Shown piece after piece: positions 20,384 through 30,765 of a stretch of 64,000 nucleotides of DNA. A program made the translations under genes and the position numbers. The stretch lies in the NCBI GenBank assembly GCA_023379845.1, contig JAMCPG010000042.1, positions 19,187-83,186 of the forward strand. Reading direction: 5' to 3'. Source of the DNA: Thermoplasmatota archaeon (GTDB taxonomy: Archaea; Thermoplasmatota; Thermoplasmata; Thermoplasmatales; Thermoplasmataceae). Every line of letters starts with the position of its first letter. Within the stretch, counting starts at the first letter, position 1. Below the pieces are notes generated by a model. It was not told the origin of the DNA. It saw nothing but the letters and a program-made list of their open reading frames with translations, and searched no databases.

Positions 20384-21738
20384 ACCGCCTCCAGGGCGTG
20401 TTTAAGCTTCATCAGATCCGTTTCTTCCGTCTTCTCCGTGGTAGAGAAGAAGAATGCATTTTTGAGCCTGTCATATCTGTTCTGAATGATCCTGTCCAGC
20501 TTGACTCCTCCGAATATCTTGTTGTTCCTTAATGTCTGGTTGAGTTTCTCCTCATCGCTTTGAATGAGAAGAGGAACATCTGAAAAGCTTGTTCCGCTGA
20601 ACACGTTTGACTGTACTTTCTTGTTTCCAGATACAATTTGCCTTAGCTTGGCGGACTGGTGAATAGTTGCAAGTGCAATTTTCCTGAGGCCTGATGGTCC
20701 TACCGTAGCAAGATAGGCAAGCGCGGCAACACCCATAAGCGCCTGGTTTGTGCATATGTTGCTTGTCGCCTTCTCCCTCCTGATATGCTGCTCCCTTGTT
20801 TGAAGCGTCATGACATAGCCTCTTCTGCCGGTTGTGTCCGTTGTTTCCCCTATGAGCCTTCCAGGAGACTTTCTTGCAAGCTCCTTTCTATAGGTGAAAA
20901 TGCCGAGGTATGGTCCCCCAAAATTCTGGTGTATGCCAAGCTGCTGCCCCTCGGCCACGGCGATATCTGATCCATAGTCACCTGGCGGCTTCAACACTCC
21001 AAGGCTTATAGGATCCACATAACTTATAAGAAGTGAGTCCCCGATTACGTTCTTTACCCTGAGGACATTTTCGTCGATTACGCCATACGAATTTGGATTC
21101 TCCACTATGACCGCGGAAACATCCCCATCAATCTTGCCGGAGAGATCCTCCAGATCCAGCATGCCGGTCTTCATGTCGAATGAGTATTCCTTGAATCTGA
21201 CATCCAGGCCTGCGCAGTAATTGATAAGGATATTGCGCTTGTTTCTGTAGATGTTATCGGGGATGAGGATTGTCTTCCGGTCGTTGATCCTCACGGCCAT
21301 CCTTGCAGCCTCTCCCAATGCCGTTGGGCCATCGTACATCGATGAATTCGCGGCGTCCATGCCCATCAGATCTGATATAATGCTCTGATACTCAAAAAGC
21401 GACTGGAGCATTCCCTGGGATATCTCGGCCTGGTATGGCGTATACGCTGTCAAGAATTCAGATCTGGAAACAATCGAGTCAACCGATGAGGGGATGATAC
21501 GATCATATACGCCGCATCCCAGGAAATTAGAATATTCGTCGAATCTATTTGACTCAGAAAGCATCGTGGCTTCCTGCAGCAGCTTACACTCCGAACAGTG
21601 GGGGTCCAGATTCAGCTTCTTCTTCCGGATCTTTGGCGATATATCCGAAAAAAGGCCTTCAAAATCCTTGATTCCTAGATAATCGAGCATGGACTGATCA
21701 TAATCCAACATAAAACTCTCGTAGATATCACGTCTCAA
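20380..21738 (-). CDS. gcvPA: Glycine dehydrogenase (decarboxylating) subunit 1
   Basis: YTPYQAEISQGMLQSLFEYQS, SMYDGPTALGEAARMA, GGPYLGIFTYRKELARKSPGRLIGET. Confidence 0.96.
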   Translation of the reverse strand: MRRDIYESFMLDYDQSMLDYLGIKDFEGLFSDISPKIRKKKLNLDPHCSECKLLQEATMLSESNRFDEYSNFLGCGVYDRIIPSSVDSIVSRSEFLTAYTPYQAEISQGMLQSLFEYQSIISDLMGMDAANSSMYDGPTALGEAARMAVRINDRKTILIPDNIYRNKRNILINYCAGLDVRFKEYSFDMKTGMLDLEDLSGKIDGDVSAVIVENPNSYGVIDENVLRVKNVIGDSLLISYVDPISLGVLKPPGDYGSDIAVAEGQQLGIHQNFGGPYLGIFTYRKELARKSPGRLIGETTDTTGRRGYVMTLQTREQHIRREKATSNICTNQALMGVAALAYLATVGPSGLRKIALATIHQSAKLRQIVSGNKKVQSNVFSGTSFSDVPLLIQSDEEKLNQTLRNNKIFGGVKLDRIIQNRYDRLKNAFFFSTTEKTEETDLMKLKHALEAV

Positions 21739-21985
21739 GATATTTTACTTTTCAAACACATATAAACTATTTTGAGCATATTGAAAGAGGAAAAGCACTG
21801 CGATATTTTATCCTGAAGCACATGACACACTGGTCTTTTTGATATTGTCAGGGTTTAGCTTATTACTCTCTCAAAATGAGTGCAATGCTGAACTCATCAA
21901 AACTCCTTTTTTTTTGTCAACAATCTTCTTGTGTTACCAGATCAAGGAAGAAAGGTCAATATAAAAGAATCAAATAGTGATGTGA

Positions 21986-22813
21986 ATGAAGAAAGTCTAC
22001 TGCCCCGAATGTGGCGCGATTAATGATGCATCTTCCATTTCATGCTATTCATGCGGCTCGTTGTTGGTTGGTGCTAAACCCGTAAAGAAGGTCAGGGAAA
22101 CCAAAAACAAGGATAATCTGCAAACACCAGTGCAGAAATTTGAAAAAGGGGAAACGCTTCTTGGTGAATTTCATCCATCACCCGGCCTAAGGAGGTACTA
22201 TATAACTATAGGTGCTCTTTCGACATTCCTTTCTCTATTCGTGCCTGCAACAATCTCCCTCATCGAAAATCTCTCCTCAGCTTCCACCTCTTCCTTTAAT
22301 TCGGTTCTTTACGAAACGATTGTATATGGTGCAACTGCAATTCCTGCGTTCATTTTAGGCGCTCGTCAGATAAATTCAAGGTTTAGGAAGACAAATTACC
22401 TAATCACAAACCAGAGGGTCATACTTAACGTATGGAGGAACGGCCTCAAGGTGAGCATAATACCTTATCAGGAAATTTCCAGCTTACAGGTCGTTCAGCC
22501 CAAGTATTTCAAGAAACATGGTTTTGCTTCCGTGACTATTATTAAGAAAAAAGATTCCAATCGAATTCTGGAAAAGCTAAGGAAAAAAGATCCATTGCTT
22601 GATCCTGAAAAATTAAAGGTCATAAAGGAAGAGGAGCAGGCCATGAAAGTCCAGAAAATCAGGAAAGTTAAACGACTGAAAATCGGAGGGAATGTAATAG
22701 CAGACCTGGATGAGACGGATGCACATACGGTAATAACGCTAATAAGTCAGTACATTCAGAAGCCGGAAGCATCTAAGCCGAAGTCAAATACGTTACCCGC
22801 AGGCTCTATCTGA
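21986..22813 (+). CDS. Zinc-ribbon, TM and PH-like (bPH2-type) domain protein
   Basis: CPECGAINDASSISCYSCGS zinc ribbon; two TM segments; YLITNQRVILNVWRNGLKVSIIPYQEISSLQV. Confidence 0.75.
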   Translation: MKKVYCPECGAINDASSISCYSCGSLLVGAKPVKKVRETKNKDNLQTPVQKFEKGETLLGEFHPSPGLRRYYITIGALSTFLSLFVPATISLIENLSSASTSSFNSVLYETIVYGATAIPAFILGARQINSRFRKTNYLITNQRVILNVWRNGLKVSIIPYQEISSLQVVQPKYFKKHGFASVTIIKKKDSNRILEKLRKKDPLLDPEKLKVIKEEEQAMKVQKIRKVKRLKIGGNVIADLDETDAHTVITLISQYIQKPEASKPKSNTLPAGSI

Positions 22814-22936
22814 TCTGCACGAGACTTCTGGTCATACTGTTGGGTTCAAAACAACTTATGATGATAAATAGAGAACCTTTAAACATCCTTATAATAAAAA
22901 ATTCTCAAGAAAAATATAGGGTCAATTACAAGAAGA

Positions 22937-23206
22937 TTACTTGTACTTGACCTTGCTGGACGCTCTGAATACGAATTTCTTCTTTGACGGCACATCGATT
23001 ATTTTTCTTGTCTGCGGGTTTCTTGCCTTCCTTGCCTGCTGGGTCTTGCGTTCAAATATTCCAAAGCCTGCAAGGTTGATCTTTGATCCCCTGTTTGCTT
23101 CAGCAACGACGTTGTCCAAAAATGTCTTGATGACGTTCCTGGCCTGTTTCTGGGTTGTTGAAGTCTTCTTTGAGACCGTCTTTGAGAGTTCGCTTATTCC
23201 TACCAT
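22937..23206 (-). CDS. HU-family DNA-binding protein (HTa-like)
   Basis: GSKINLAGFGIFERKTQQARKARNPQTRKIIDVPSKKKFVFRASSKVK is the HU/IHF signature. Confidence 0.95.
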   Translation of the reverse strand: MVGISELSKTVSKKTSTTQKQARNVIKTFLDNVVAEANRGSKINLAGFGIFERKTQQARKARNPQTRKIIDVPSKKKFVFRASSKVKYK

Positions 23207-23273
23207 TTGGCACCTCCTACATGTGTATTCACAAATTAGTATTAAAATATTTTGATTAGGTTTTTAATGCGTA

Positions 23274-23296
23274 TGCTAAAATGCGTTATTTTAGCA
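23274..23296. promoter_or_regulatory. Perfect 9-bp inverted repeat upstream of the HTa/HU gene
   Basis: TGCTAAAAT-GCGTT-ATTTTAGCA read directly. Confidence 0.55.
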
Positions 23297-23672
23297 AATT
23301 CAATTATTTGCATAAAAAAAATATCATATAAATAAAGTGGAGGAATTATCATAGCAGTGTTGCTTTCACCTTATATCGTATAGTAAATCCCTAGCCCTTG
23401 AGCATAATATTATTGCACGTGCATAATAGTGAAATGATTCTCTGGAACATAAACGGATGCTCAACTTTATGAATGATAGAGCTTCCAATTTCTATCTGGA
23501 AAATGAGATAACCCAGCTAAATTCAGTTTAGGCAGATCTCAAACGCTTTGCACCTGAAGTCAACCATGCATCAAAAATAATTTCCTTGCACCTAAAAGAC
23601 AAGAAAAACATGGATTCGGGTGCAGTACCGATATCAAATAAATTCTTAAATATTCATTATTGATCAGCGCCA

Positions 23673-24494
23673 GTGAAATTAATAGAGAACTGGTTTTCGG
23701 AAAGATACTCGGACAACCTGCAGCTTTCTTTCAGGGTGAAGGATCAGCTACTATCTGTACGCACTGACTTCCAGCGGATTGATCTTTTCGAGACATTTGA
23801 CTTTGGTAAATTACTCACGATTGATGGTACAGTCCAGCTCACCGAGTATGATGAGCACATCTATCATGAGATGATAACTATGCTGCCCTTCTACGCATTC
23901 GGCATAAAGTCTGATTCTGCTCTTGTCATCGGTGGTGGCGACGGAGGGACCGCCACAGGCCTCTTGTCTCTCGGTTTTAACAGCGTGACTAACGTGGAAA
24001 TTGACTCCCAGGTGGTCGAGGTCTCAAAGAAATTCTTCCCAAACCTCTCCTCTGCATTCAAGGATAAGAGATGCAACCTCATAATAGACGATGGCATTAA
24101 ATACGCAAAGAACTCAAAAAACAAGTTCGATTTTATCCTTGTGGACAGCACCGATCCAGAGGGTCCTGCAGAAGGTCTCTTCTCTGTTGAATTCTACCAT
24201 TCTATTCATGACGCACTCAAGGAAGGAGGTGTTGCGGTTACACAGTCCGGTTCACCACTGTACCAGCCAAAGGCAATAAAACTCGCAAACAGCGGTATGA
24301 AAAAGGTCTTCAAGCATGTGTATACATATTGCTGCTTCATACCAACCTACCCAAGCGGTTTCTGGTCTTTCACGATGGGCTCCGATTCTGACCTGGATTT
24401 CCAGAAAGACGTGCGCCACGGAAAGTACTTCAACTCTGAAATTTTGCATGGGGCACTAAAACTCCCGCAGTTTGTCAGGGACATGATTGAATAA
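23673..24494 (+). CDS. speE: Spermidine synthase / polyamine aminopropyltransferase
   Basis: [61 protein letters not shown] start. Confidence 0.93.
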   Translation: MKLIENWFSERYSDNLQLSFRVKDQLLSVRTDFQRIDLFETFDFGKLLTIDGTVQLTEYDEHIYHEMITMLPFYAFGIKSDSALVIGGGDGGTATGLLSLGFNSVTNVEIDSQVVEVSKKFFPNLSSAFKDKRCNLIIDDGIKYAKNSKNKFDFILVDSTDPEGPAEGLFSVEFYHSIHDALKEGGVAVTQSGSPLYQPKAIKLANSGMKKVFKHVYTYCCFIPTYPSGFWSFTMGSDSDLDFQKDVRHGKYFNSEILHGALKLPQFVRDMIE

Positions 24495-24497
24495 GTT

Positions 24498-24881
24498 TCA
24501 GCCCTTGTAGTTCCAGCGGGTCTTTGCTTCCCGAAGTTTTTCTTCGAATGCAGGGCCCAGCTTGTATGCGATCTGCTCAAGTTCCTTAAGGTTCTTGATA
24601 AAATTCTGCTTGCTGCTTCCGGAAATTATGTTTGTGAATTTCTTCGCATCGGAAAGAAATTTCAGGTAAAGATATATGAAGAGAATAAGGCCTATCATGC
24701 TCACGACAAAAATCCAGTACATCCAGTTCCCTGTCGATGCGAAAGAAAGGCCGGCCTTGATAACTGCCTGGTTTCCGATAAGAAGATTATTGAAGACTAT
24801 GACGAAAATGACTATTGAAACTGCCGCCAGGATGATGTAAACGTATGACTGGATGGATCTGAAGGAGAATTTCATACTCAC
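24498..24881 (-). CDS. Small membrane protein, hypothetical
   Basis: 127 aa, 2 TM segments, abuts speE convergently. Confidence 0.6.
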   Translation of the reverse strand: MSMKFSFRSIQSYVYIILAAVSIVIFVIVFNNLLIGNQAVIKAGLSFASTGNWMYWIFVVSMIGLILFIYLYLKFLSDAKKFTNIISGSSKQNFIKNLKELEQIAYKLGPAFEEKLREAKTRWNYKG

Positions 24882-25048
24882 ACCGTAAATAAAAATTCTA
24901 TTTTAAGGTTCGTCCAAATTTTCAGTATGCATTTACGCTTAAGGATTGGCTTGATGGCATGCGCTTATGACCGAGCAAGCTGAGGAATAGCGCACTCATG
25001 ACTAACGAATTGGATTTCTCCTTATTCACATCCCCTGGACCGGGGACG

Positions 25049-25843
25049 TTAATCATCCCCACTTACGAGAGATTGCAAAGCAGTTCTTACCGCAGGCCTC
25101 ATAGCTTCAATTATCTGCCTTGCACTCCCAGTGTATTCTTCCATCTGTATTGAGCATGTCTTCAATCCAAGATTGATTTCCCTGACCCTGTTGCATATCC
25201 TGAAAACAATCTTTAAGCCCATTTCATTGAAATCATCAGTGATATCATTGCATTGCCGCAAAGCCAGTTCATCCATCGTGGTCACCAGAACAAAACTTGC
25301 CTCTGTCAACCCCTTCCATGTTGCTTCGGCAAGATCTCTCCAGGAATTAATGATCGAGAGAGCTCTGGAAACCCTGAATTTCTTCTTTAGCTTCAGGTAG
25401 AACTTTATGTCCCTGTTTAAGTGGCTATAGAAATCCCTCTCCAGTGCAAGCAGGTGCATCGTTGAAGAGGATGCTGGCGTGTCCCAGACAATGAAGTCGT
25501 ATTCCTTCGACCGTTCAAGTTCAATCAGGTTTGATATTATGAATTCCTCGGGAACACCAGGTGCCGTCGATATATGATGAACGAGTTCATAATCCGCATC
25601 AATGAACTCCCTTGCAATATCCAACACCTCCGCCCCATATTTTTCCTCCCATTTTTTCGCGACCTCACTCTCTGAAAGCTCCATCACAGAAACATTGTCC
25701 TTGGCATTGAAGATAGACTTAAGTGAAGGCATGAAATCAGTTGAGACGATCATCGTTTTACCTGACTTTGAAAGCTCCAGGGCAAAGGCGCTTGAAACTG
25801 AAGTTTTACCCACCCCTCCCTTTCCGACGAAAGCTATGATCAT
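25049..25843 (-). CDS. ArsA/Get3-like P-loop ATPase, single domain
   Basis: GKGGVGKTSVSSAFAL deviant Walker A, STDFMPSLKSIF, FIVWDTPASSSTMHLLALER. Confidence 0.82.
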   Translation of the reverse strand: MIIAFVGKGGVGKTSVSSAFALELSKSGKTMIVSTDFMPSLKSIFNAKDNVSVMELSESEVAKKWEEKYGAEVLDIAREFIDADYELVHHISTAPGVPEEFIISNLIELERSKEYDFIVWDTPASSSTMHLLALERDFYSHLNRDIKFYLKLKKKFRVSRALSIINSWRDLAEATWKGLTEASFVLVTTMDELALRQCNDITDDFNEMGLKIVFRICNRVREINLGLKTCSIQMEEYTGSARQIIEAMRPAVRTALQSLVSGDD

Positions 25844-26048
25844 GACAGGCTATTCCCGATAAGCTATAAAGGGAAACGCATAACTTTTCAGGTCCTTTTA
25901 ATGATCTTCCATCATTTTTGCATTGATAAACTGTTTCCAAAATTCATAATAGAATGTGATTTGCTCGTTACCTCGTACATGGGATGTTGCGGTCCCCTGT
26001 CATGGCTGGGCAAGGAAAAAGTGATTTATCTCCGCTGCATTGTCGGTC

Positions 26049-27554
26049 ATGAACATATTAGCCAGCGTATTCGACAAGAACGGTCTTGACTCCTTTCTCA
26101 AGGAAATTCTGCGGGAAGGGGATGTGGTTTATGCGACCGGAAAAACTGCTGATTTTCTGAACTCATCCAAGATGAATGCGATCAGTACATCCAAGCTTTC
26201 TGGCTTTGATGAATTACTTGGCGGAAGGGTAAAGACCCTTGTGCCTTCAATATTCGCAGGCATACTGTCAAATCGCGACCCCAAGAGCAACGAGGAAATG
26301 AAGGCTATGAAATTCCCGCTCTTTGACATGGTGATATCTAATCTATACCCTTTTAAGGAAGCTGCAGCCAGTGGTGATTTGAACGCAATGATAGAGAATA
26401 TTGACATTGGAGGCGTATCGCTTATACGCGCTGCCGCCAAGAATTATGCCCATGTTGCCGTGATAACATCAAAAGATCAATACGACATGATTTCCAGAAT
26501 CATACACGAGGAGGGTTCAGTTCCTCTCAACGTAAGGCAGGATCTTGCGCTGAAAGCGTTTTGGTTAGCTGCCAGTTATGACATTGAGATATACAATTCA
26601 CTTTCCGGGAAACTGTCGCCGGAACACAAAATGGATAACCTCTTCCTTGGCCTCAACGGAGGAAGAAAGCTCAGGTATGGCGAGAACCCGGATCAGGAAG
26701 CATATATGTACCAGCGAAATGGATTGACAGGAATTCCTGGTGCCTTCCAGATGTCTGGCAAGGAAATGTCCTACAATAACATACTTGACTCAAACGCCGC
26801 ATTCGAGACAGTAACGGAGTTCCAGGAACCAACGATAGTTATAGTGAAGCACCTGACACCATGCGGTGTGGCTTCCGCAAAAAATCTTTCTGAGGCCTAT
26901 ACTAGGGCATTCGAGGCCGATCCGGAATCCGCTTACGGGTTCGTGATGGCATCCAACGCAGATATCGACGCCGAGACCGCTTCACTGATCGCAAAGAACT
27001 TTGCCGAAGCTGTCGTTGCGCCTTCATACTCCAGGGAAGGCTTCGAGATATTGAGGAAGAGGAAGAACCTCAGGATTCTCAGGACCAGCATGAGCCCCGA
27101 TAAAGGATTGAGGTTCCGATCCGTGTCCGGAGGCATACTTGCTCAGACGCCGCTGCTGGCAACCCCTGTTCTTCCCGTCCTGAAGACAACGGTTGCGGCA
27201 AGCGACGATGCAATGTCGGACCTTATATTCGCCTGGAAGGTAGTGGCACATGCAAGAAGCAACGCGATTGTGCTCGCAAAGTCAAGGGCAGTGACAGGGA
27301 TGGGATCAGGGCAGACCTCTAGGATACGGGCATTGAAGATTGCGGGCGAGCTGGCGGGCGAAAAAGCAAAGGGCTCTGTGCTTGCTTCGGACGCATTCTT
27401 CCCATTCTCTGACAGCGTGGAGGAGGCAAGGAGGCTCGGCATTTCTGCAATAATACAGCCGGGTGGTTCTATCAGGGACGATGAGGTCATAGCAAAATGC
27501 GAGGAATATTCGATTCCATTGTACTTTACAGGTAAACGTGTATTCCTGCACTGA
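26049..27554 (+). CDS. purH: Bifunctional AICAR formyltransferase/IMP cyclohydrolase
   Basis: NLYPF, NIDIGGVSLIRAAAKN, LRYGENPDQEAYMY, VKHLTPCGVASA, ISAIIQPGGSIRDDEVI. Confidence 0.96.
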   Translation: MNILASVFDKNGLDSFLKEILREGDVVYATGKTADFLNSSKMNAISTSKLSGFDELLGGRVKTLVPSIFAGILSNRDPKSNEEMKAMKFPLFDMVISNLYPFKEAAASGDLNAMIENIDIGGVSLIRAAAKNYAHVAVITSKDQYDMISRIIHEEGSVPLNVRQDLALKAFWLAASYDIEIYNSLSGKLSPEHKMDNLFLGLNGGRKLRYGENPDQEAYMYQRNGLTGIPGAFQMSGKEMSYNNILDSNAAFETVTEFQEPTIVIVKHLTPCGVASAKNLSEAYTRAFEADPESAYGFVMASNADIDAETASLIAKNFAEAVVAPSYSREGFEILRKRKNLRILRTSMSPDKGLRFRSVSGGILAQTPLLATPVLPVLKTTVAASDDAMSDLIFAWKVVAHARSNAIVLAKSRAVTGMGSGQTSRIRALKIAGELAGEKAKGSVLASDAFFPFSDSVEEARRLGISAIIQPGGSIRDDEVIAKCEEYSIPLYFTGKRVFLH

Positions 27555-27557
27555 AAT

Positions 27558-28487
27558 TCATAACATTGCAAGAAGAAGAGCAACAGCAAAGCCGGCTATG
27601 ACTCCACCATTAATCGCAGGCAGACCCGGCGCAGGTCTCCTCTTCATGAAGAACATCAGGTAGATCATTCCCACAATCCCTCCAACAAACGGCAGGAAGA
27701 AGAATGCCAGTGAAAAGTGCCTGCCGATTCCATAGACCGTAGAAGAGACCACAAGTACCGTAGGAATGGCAACATCGCCAAAACCAAGCAGTACTGCCTT
27801 ATTATCGCCCCTGTTCTCGATCGAAAGCGACGACATGTCGAAGTCTGAAGATTCGGGGACAACGAATAGCATTGGAATGCTTTCGTCCAGTGCAACCTTT
27901 GCCAGCGTGATCATGTGCTTAGTCTTGAACACTGAGATGTAGTCATAGACAGCAAGTATGATCAGCAGGGCTAGGGCAAACCAGACACCGAGGAAAAGGC
28001 TCCATATCGATGCTATACCTATTGCCATTATCAGTCCTGTTATATTGACCACAATCCAGTTCGGCTTCGTGAACAGTTCATAGCCGATAAATGCGGGTGG
28101 AACCAGCCATATGAGATAAAAGTCAACCGTGAACATGTTGGGGAGCTGAGGAAATGGGGTATATATAATATACAGGAAATAATACTGCAGATATGCGTAG
28201 GCATAGTCTGAAACAACCAGTGCTACAAAGAAGACAACGTAAACCATGACAAACAGGAAGACGTACCTGATCGATCTTCCCTTGTTCCTCCTGGCTAGGA
28301 AGAGTATCAAGAGCGTGATCAAGATGGTCGCGACGATATAAACTATAAAGTAACCAAAGCTCTCTGAAGTGCTGGAACTGCCCTGATAACCAGACGATGT
28401 GAGGCCTTCAGTGAAGAGGACTGCGAGCACCGATGCTATGACATATATAATTATTGTCCAGGCTTCAGGACTTAACTTTCTCTTCAT
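27558..28487 (-). CDS. Presenilin/signal-peptide-peptidase-like aspartyl membrane protease (A22 family, archaeal)
   Basis: YD (AVYDYISVFKTKHM) and GxGD (LLGFGDVAIPTVL) motifs in TM segments; start set at MKRKLSPEAW because the longer ORF runs antiframe into topA. Confidence 0.85.
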   Translation of the reverse strand: MKRKLSPEAWTIIIYVIASVLAVLFTEGLTSSGYQGSSSTSESFGYFIVYIVATILITLLILFLARRNKGRSIRYVFLFVMVYVVFFVALVVSDYAYAYLQYYFLYIIYTPFPQLPNMFTVDFYLIWLVPPAFIGYELFTKPNWIVVNITGLIMAIGIASIWSLFLGVWFALALLIILAVYDYISVFKTKHMITLAKVALDESIPMLFVVPESSDFDMSSLSIENRGDNKAVLLGFGDVAIPTVLVVSSTVYGIGRHFSLAFFFLPFVGGIVGMIYLMFFMKRRPAPGLPAINGGVIAGFAVALLLAML

Positions 28488-30765
28488 TTCGAGACTCTTT
28501 TTTCTTTTTATTGTATTCGCAGTCGATCTTCGGGCAGAATTTCCATCTGTAACCCTTTCTTGCCGAGACCAGTATGGGCGCGCCGCAGTACTGGCATTTC
28601 TCTCCTGTGGATGATATGAAACCCATCTGCGGAAGGGGATATGTCTGCGTGCATTTCGGGTAGTTTGTGCATGCAAGGAATCTCTTTCCGCTTCTTGACT
28701 GTCGTATGGCGAGGTCCCCGCCATCAACCGGGCATGCCCCCAGGGATGCATTCTTCGTGTTGTAGGTGCATGCGGGATTCATGCATCTTGTTTCCGGAGC
28801 CTGCCCCTTCCTTATTATTCTTATCATGGGAAGCGAACATTCCGGGCAGTTCTTGTCCTCCACCTTGATAAGGGCATTGTATGGCACATAGAAATCTATC
28901 TTGCAGCCCTCTGTGGTGCACTTTATCTTTGCAGAATCCCGGGCTTTAAGTATGATAAGATCAGTGTGGTGTTCGGGGCAAGTTCCGACAGTGTCGCCCT
29001 TCCTGGCCGAGCTGTTTATCACCTCAACTATCTTCTTCCTGTTTGCCACGAAGTCCCTGAGCACATTTGAAAGCATCTCTCTAGATTCGTTCACAACCGC
29101 CTGCTTTGATATCTCCTTCTTTGTGATCCTGTCCATGTCCTCCTCTAATCTGGCGGTCATCTCAGGTTTTGAGATTGGTGAATTGATCAGGTTTATTGCC
29201 TGTATGAAGCCAATACCGAGATGTGTCGGCCTGACTGGATTTCCCTGGATAAAACCCCTGTCCTGCAGCTTCTGTATTATGTCGTGCCTCGTGCTCTTTG
29301 TTCCCAGCCGCAAAGACTCCATCAACTTCAGGAGGCTTGCCGCATCGTATCTTGGAGGCGGCTTGGTGTGGTCTTCAAGCATCTCCCATTTTACAGCCTT
29401 GACATTCTCTCCTTCGACGAGATCAGGATGATATGATTCGCTCACCTTGCGATATGGATAGAGCGATAGCCAGCCCTCGTCTATGATCTTCGACCCCTCG
29501 GAGATGAAATTGTATCCAGAAACGAGTATAGTCGCCTTTCTGACCTCTTTCTGCCCATCCCTGTACAGGGTAGCAAGAAACCGTCGAACGACCAGTTCGT
29601 ATACCTTGTGGAAATCACCCTTCAGGTCTGCCCCCTTTGGTACCGCCACAGGGTATATGGGTGGATGATCCGTGGCTTCGGTGCGTCCCCTCGACGGGCG
29701 GATAGAATCCTGAGCCAGCACTTTCTCGACATCCTCCTTGAACTCGCCTCTTTGGAGCTTTTTGAGAACGCCGGTAAGGCTGATGCTCCTCTGGTATACC
29801 GTGTTGTCTGTTCTCGGATAGCTTATGTAACCTTTTACGTAAAGATTCTCGGCAATGGACATGGCCCTTGCGGGATTCACCCCTATCCTGCTGGCCTCCC
29901 TTAAGAATTCAGTTGTGTTGAATGGTGCGGGCTTAGGTATCCTCTGAACGCTCCTCTCAAATGTCTTGGTAATACCCGGCTTCCCGTTGACGGCTGAGAA
30001 TACGGCTTCAGCCTCCTTCTTATCGAACATCTGTGTCTTCTCATATACCCCCTGGAAATGCCCGCCTTTGTTGAATGTTACAATTATCTTCCAGAACGTC
30101 TCCTGTTTGAAACCGGTGATCTCATTTTCCCTCTCGACAATGAGGGCAAGTGTAGGTGTCTGTACTCTTCCTACTGAAAGGAAGTCTTTTCCAAGCCTCT
30201 TTGTAGATACAGAGAAAAACCTAGTCAGTACTGCTCCCCAAATCAGGTCAACCTCTTCCCTGGCTCCCGCAGAGTCTGCAAGATCATAATCCACGTCTAT
30301 GAGGTTAGAAAATGCCGTCTCTATCTCCTCCCTTGTAAGCGTGCTGAACTTGGCCCTCCTGATCCTGCCACCTGCCTGGTCTCTATGAAATCCAGCGAGC
30401 TCCAGGGCCTCGGTCCCTATAAGTTCCCCCTCCCTGTCATAGTCGGTAGCAACAATGAATTCACTGTCTTTGGTTCCAAAGTCAAGCAGCGTATTTCCAA
30501 CAGTCCTGTTCTTTAGATTCTTGTTTATTGTTGCGTGAATGAGCTCGTTCAGATCCACGCCGCTCCAGTCGTTCATCTCCTTAGGAAAATCCAGCTCAAC
30601 GACATGCCCGCTCAGTGATATCAGGGCATAGTCGTCATCTCCTCTCTTGAATTCAATATAACTGAGCCCCTTAGACTTTTTGGCTTTCTGCTTTCCATCC
30701 GACAGGAAATATGCGATCCTTCTTCCGGCATCGGCTTTTTCAGCCACAATTACTTTCAAGGTCAA
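28465..30765 (-). CDS. topA: DNA topoisomerase I (type IA) with C-terminal zinc ribbons
   Basis: FIVATDYDREGELIG, SVGRVQTPTLALIVEREN, GYISYPRTDNTVY, multiple CxxC zinc fingers. Confidence 0.96.
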   Translation of the reverse strand: MTLKVIVAEKADAGRRIAYFLSDGKQKAKKSKGLSYIEFKRGDDDYALISLSGHVVELDFPKEMNDWSGVDLNELIHATINKNLKNRTVGNTLLDFGTKDSEFIVATDYDREGELIGTEALELAGFHRDQAGGRIRRAKFSTLTREEIETAFSNLIDVDYDLADSAGAREEVDLIWGAVLTRFFSVSTKRLGKDFLSVGRVQTPTLALIVERENEITGFKQETFWKIIVTFNKGGHFQGVYEKTQMFDKKEAEAVFSAVNGKPGITKTFERSVQRIPKPAPFNTTEFLREASRIGVNPARAMSIAENLYVKGYISYPRTDNTVYQRSISLTGVLKKLQRGEFKEDVEKVLAQDSIRPSRGRTEATDHPPIYPVAVPKGADLKGDFHKVYELVVRRFLATLYRDGQKEVRKATILVSGYNFISEGSKIIDEGWLSLYPYRKVSESYHPDLVEGENVKAVKWEMLEDHTKPPPRYDAASLLKLMESLRLGTKSTRHDIIQKLQDRGFIQGNPVRPTHLGIGFIQAINLINSPISKPEMTARLEEDMDRITKKEISKQAVVNESREMLSNVLRDFVANRKKIVEVINSSARKGDTVGTCPEHHTDLIILKARDSAKIKCTTEGCKIDFYVPYNALIKVEDKNCPECSLPMIRIIRKGQAPETRCMNPACTYNTKNASLGACPVDGGDLAIRQSRSGKRFLACTNYPKCTQTYPLPQMGFISSTGEKCQYCGAPILVSARKGYRWKFCPKIDCEYNKKKKESRNEEKVKS

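Noticed and set aside
24940-25010. Possible C/D box-like motifs (TTGATGG, ATGACCG, CTGAGG)
   Set aside because: Boxes deviate from consensus and spacing is not convincing; no guide target could be assigned by eye
28488-28751. N-terminal extension of the presenilin-like ORF
   Set aside because: Lies within topA zinc-ribbon coding sequence in a different frame; Arg/His-rich out-of-frame product; start moved to MKRKLSPEAW
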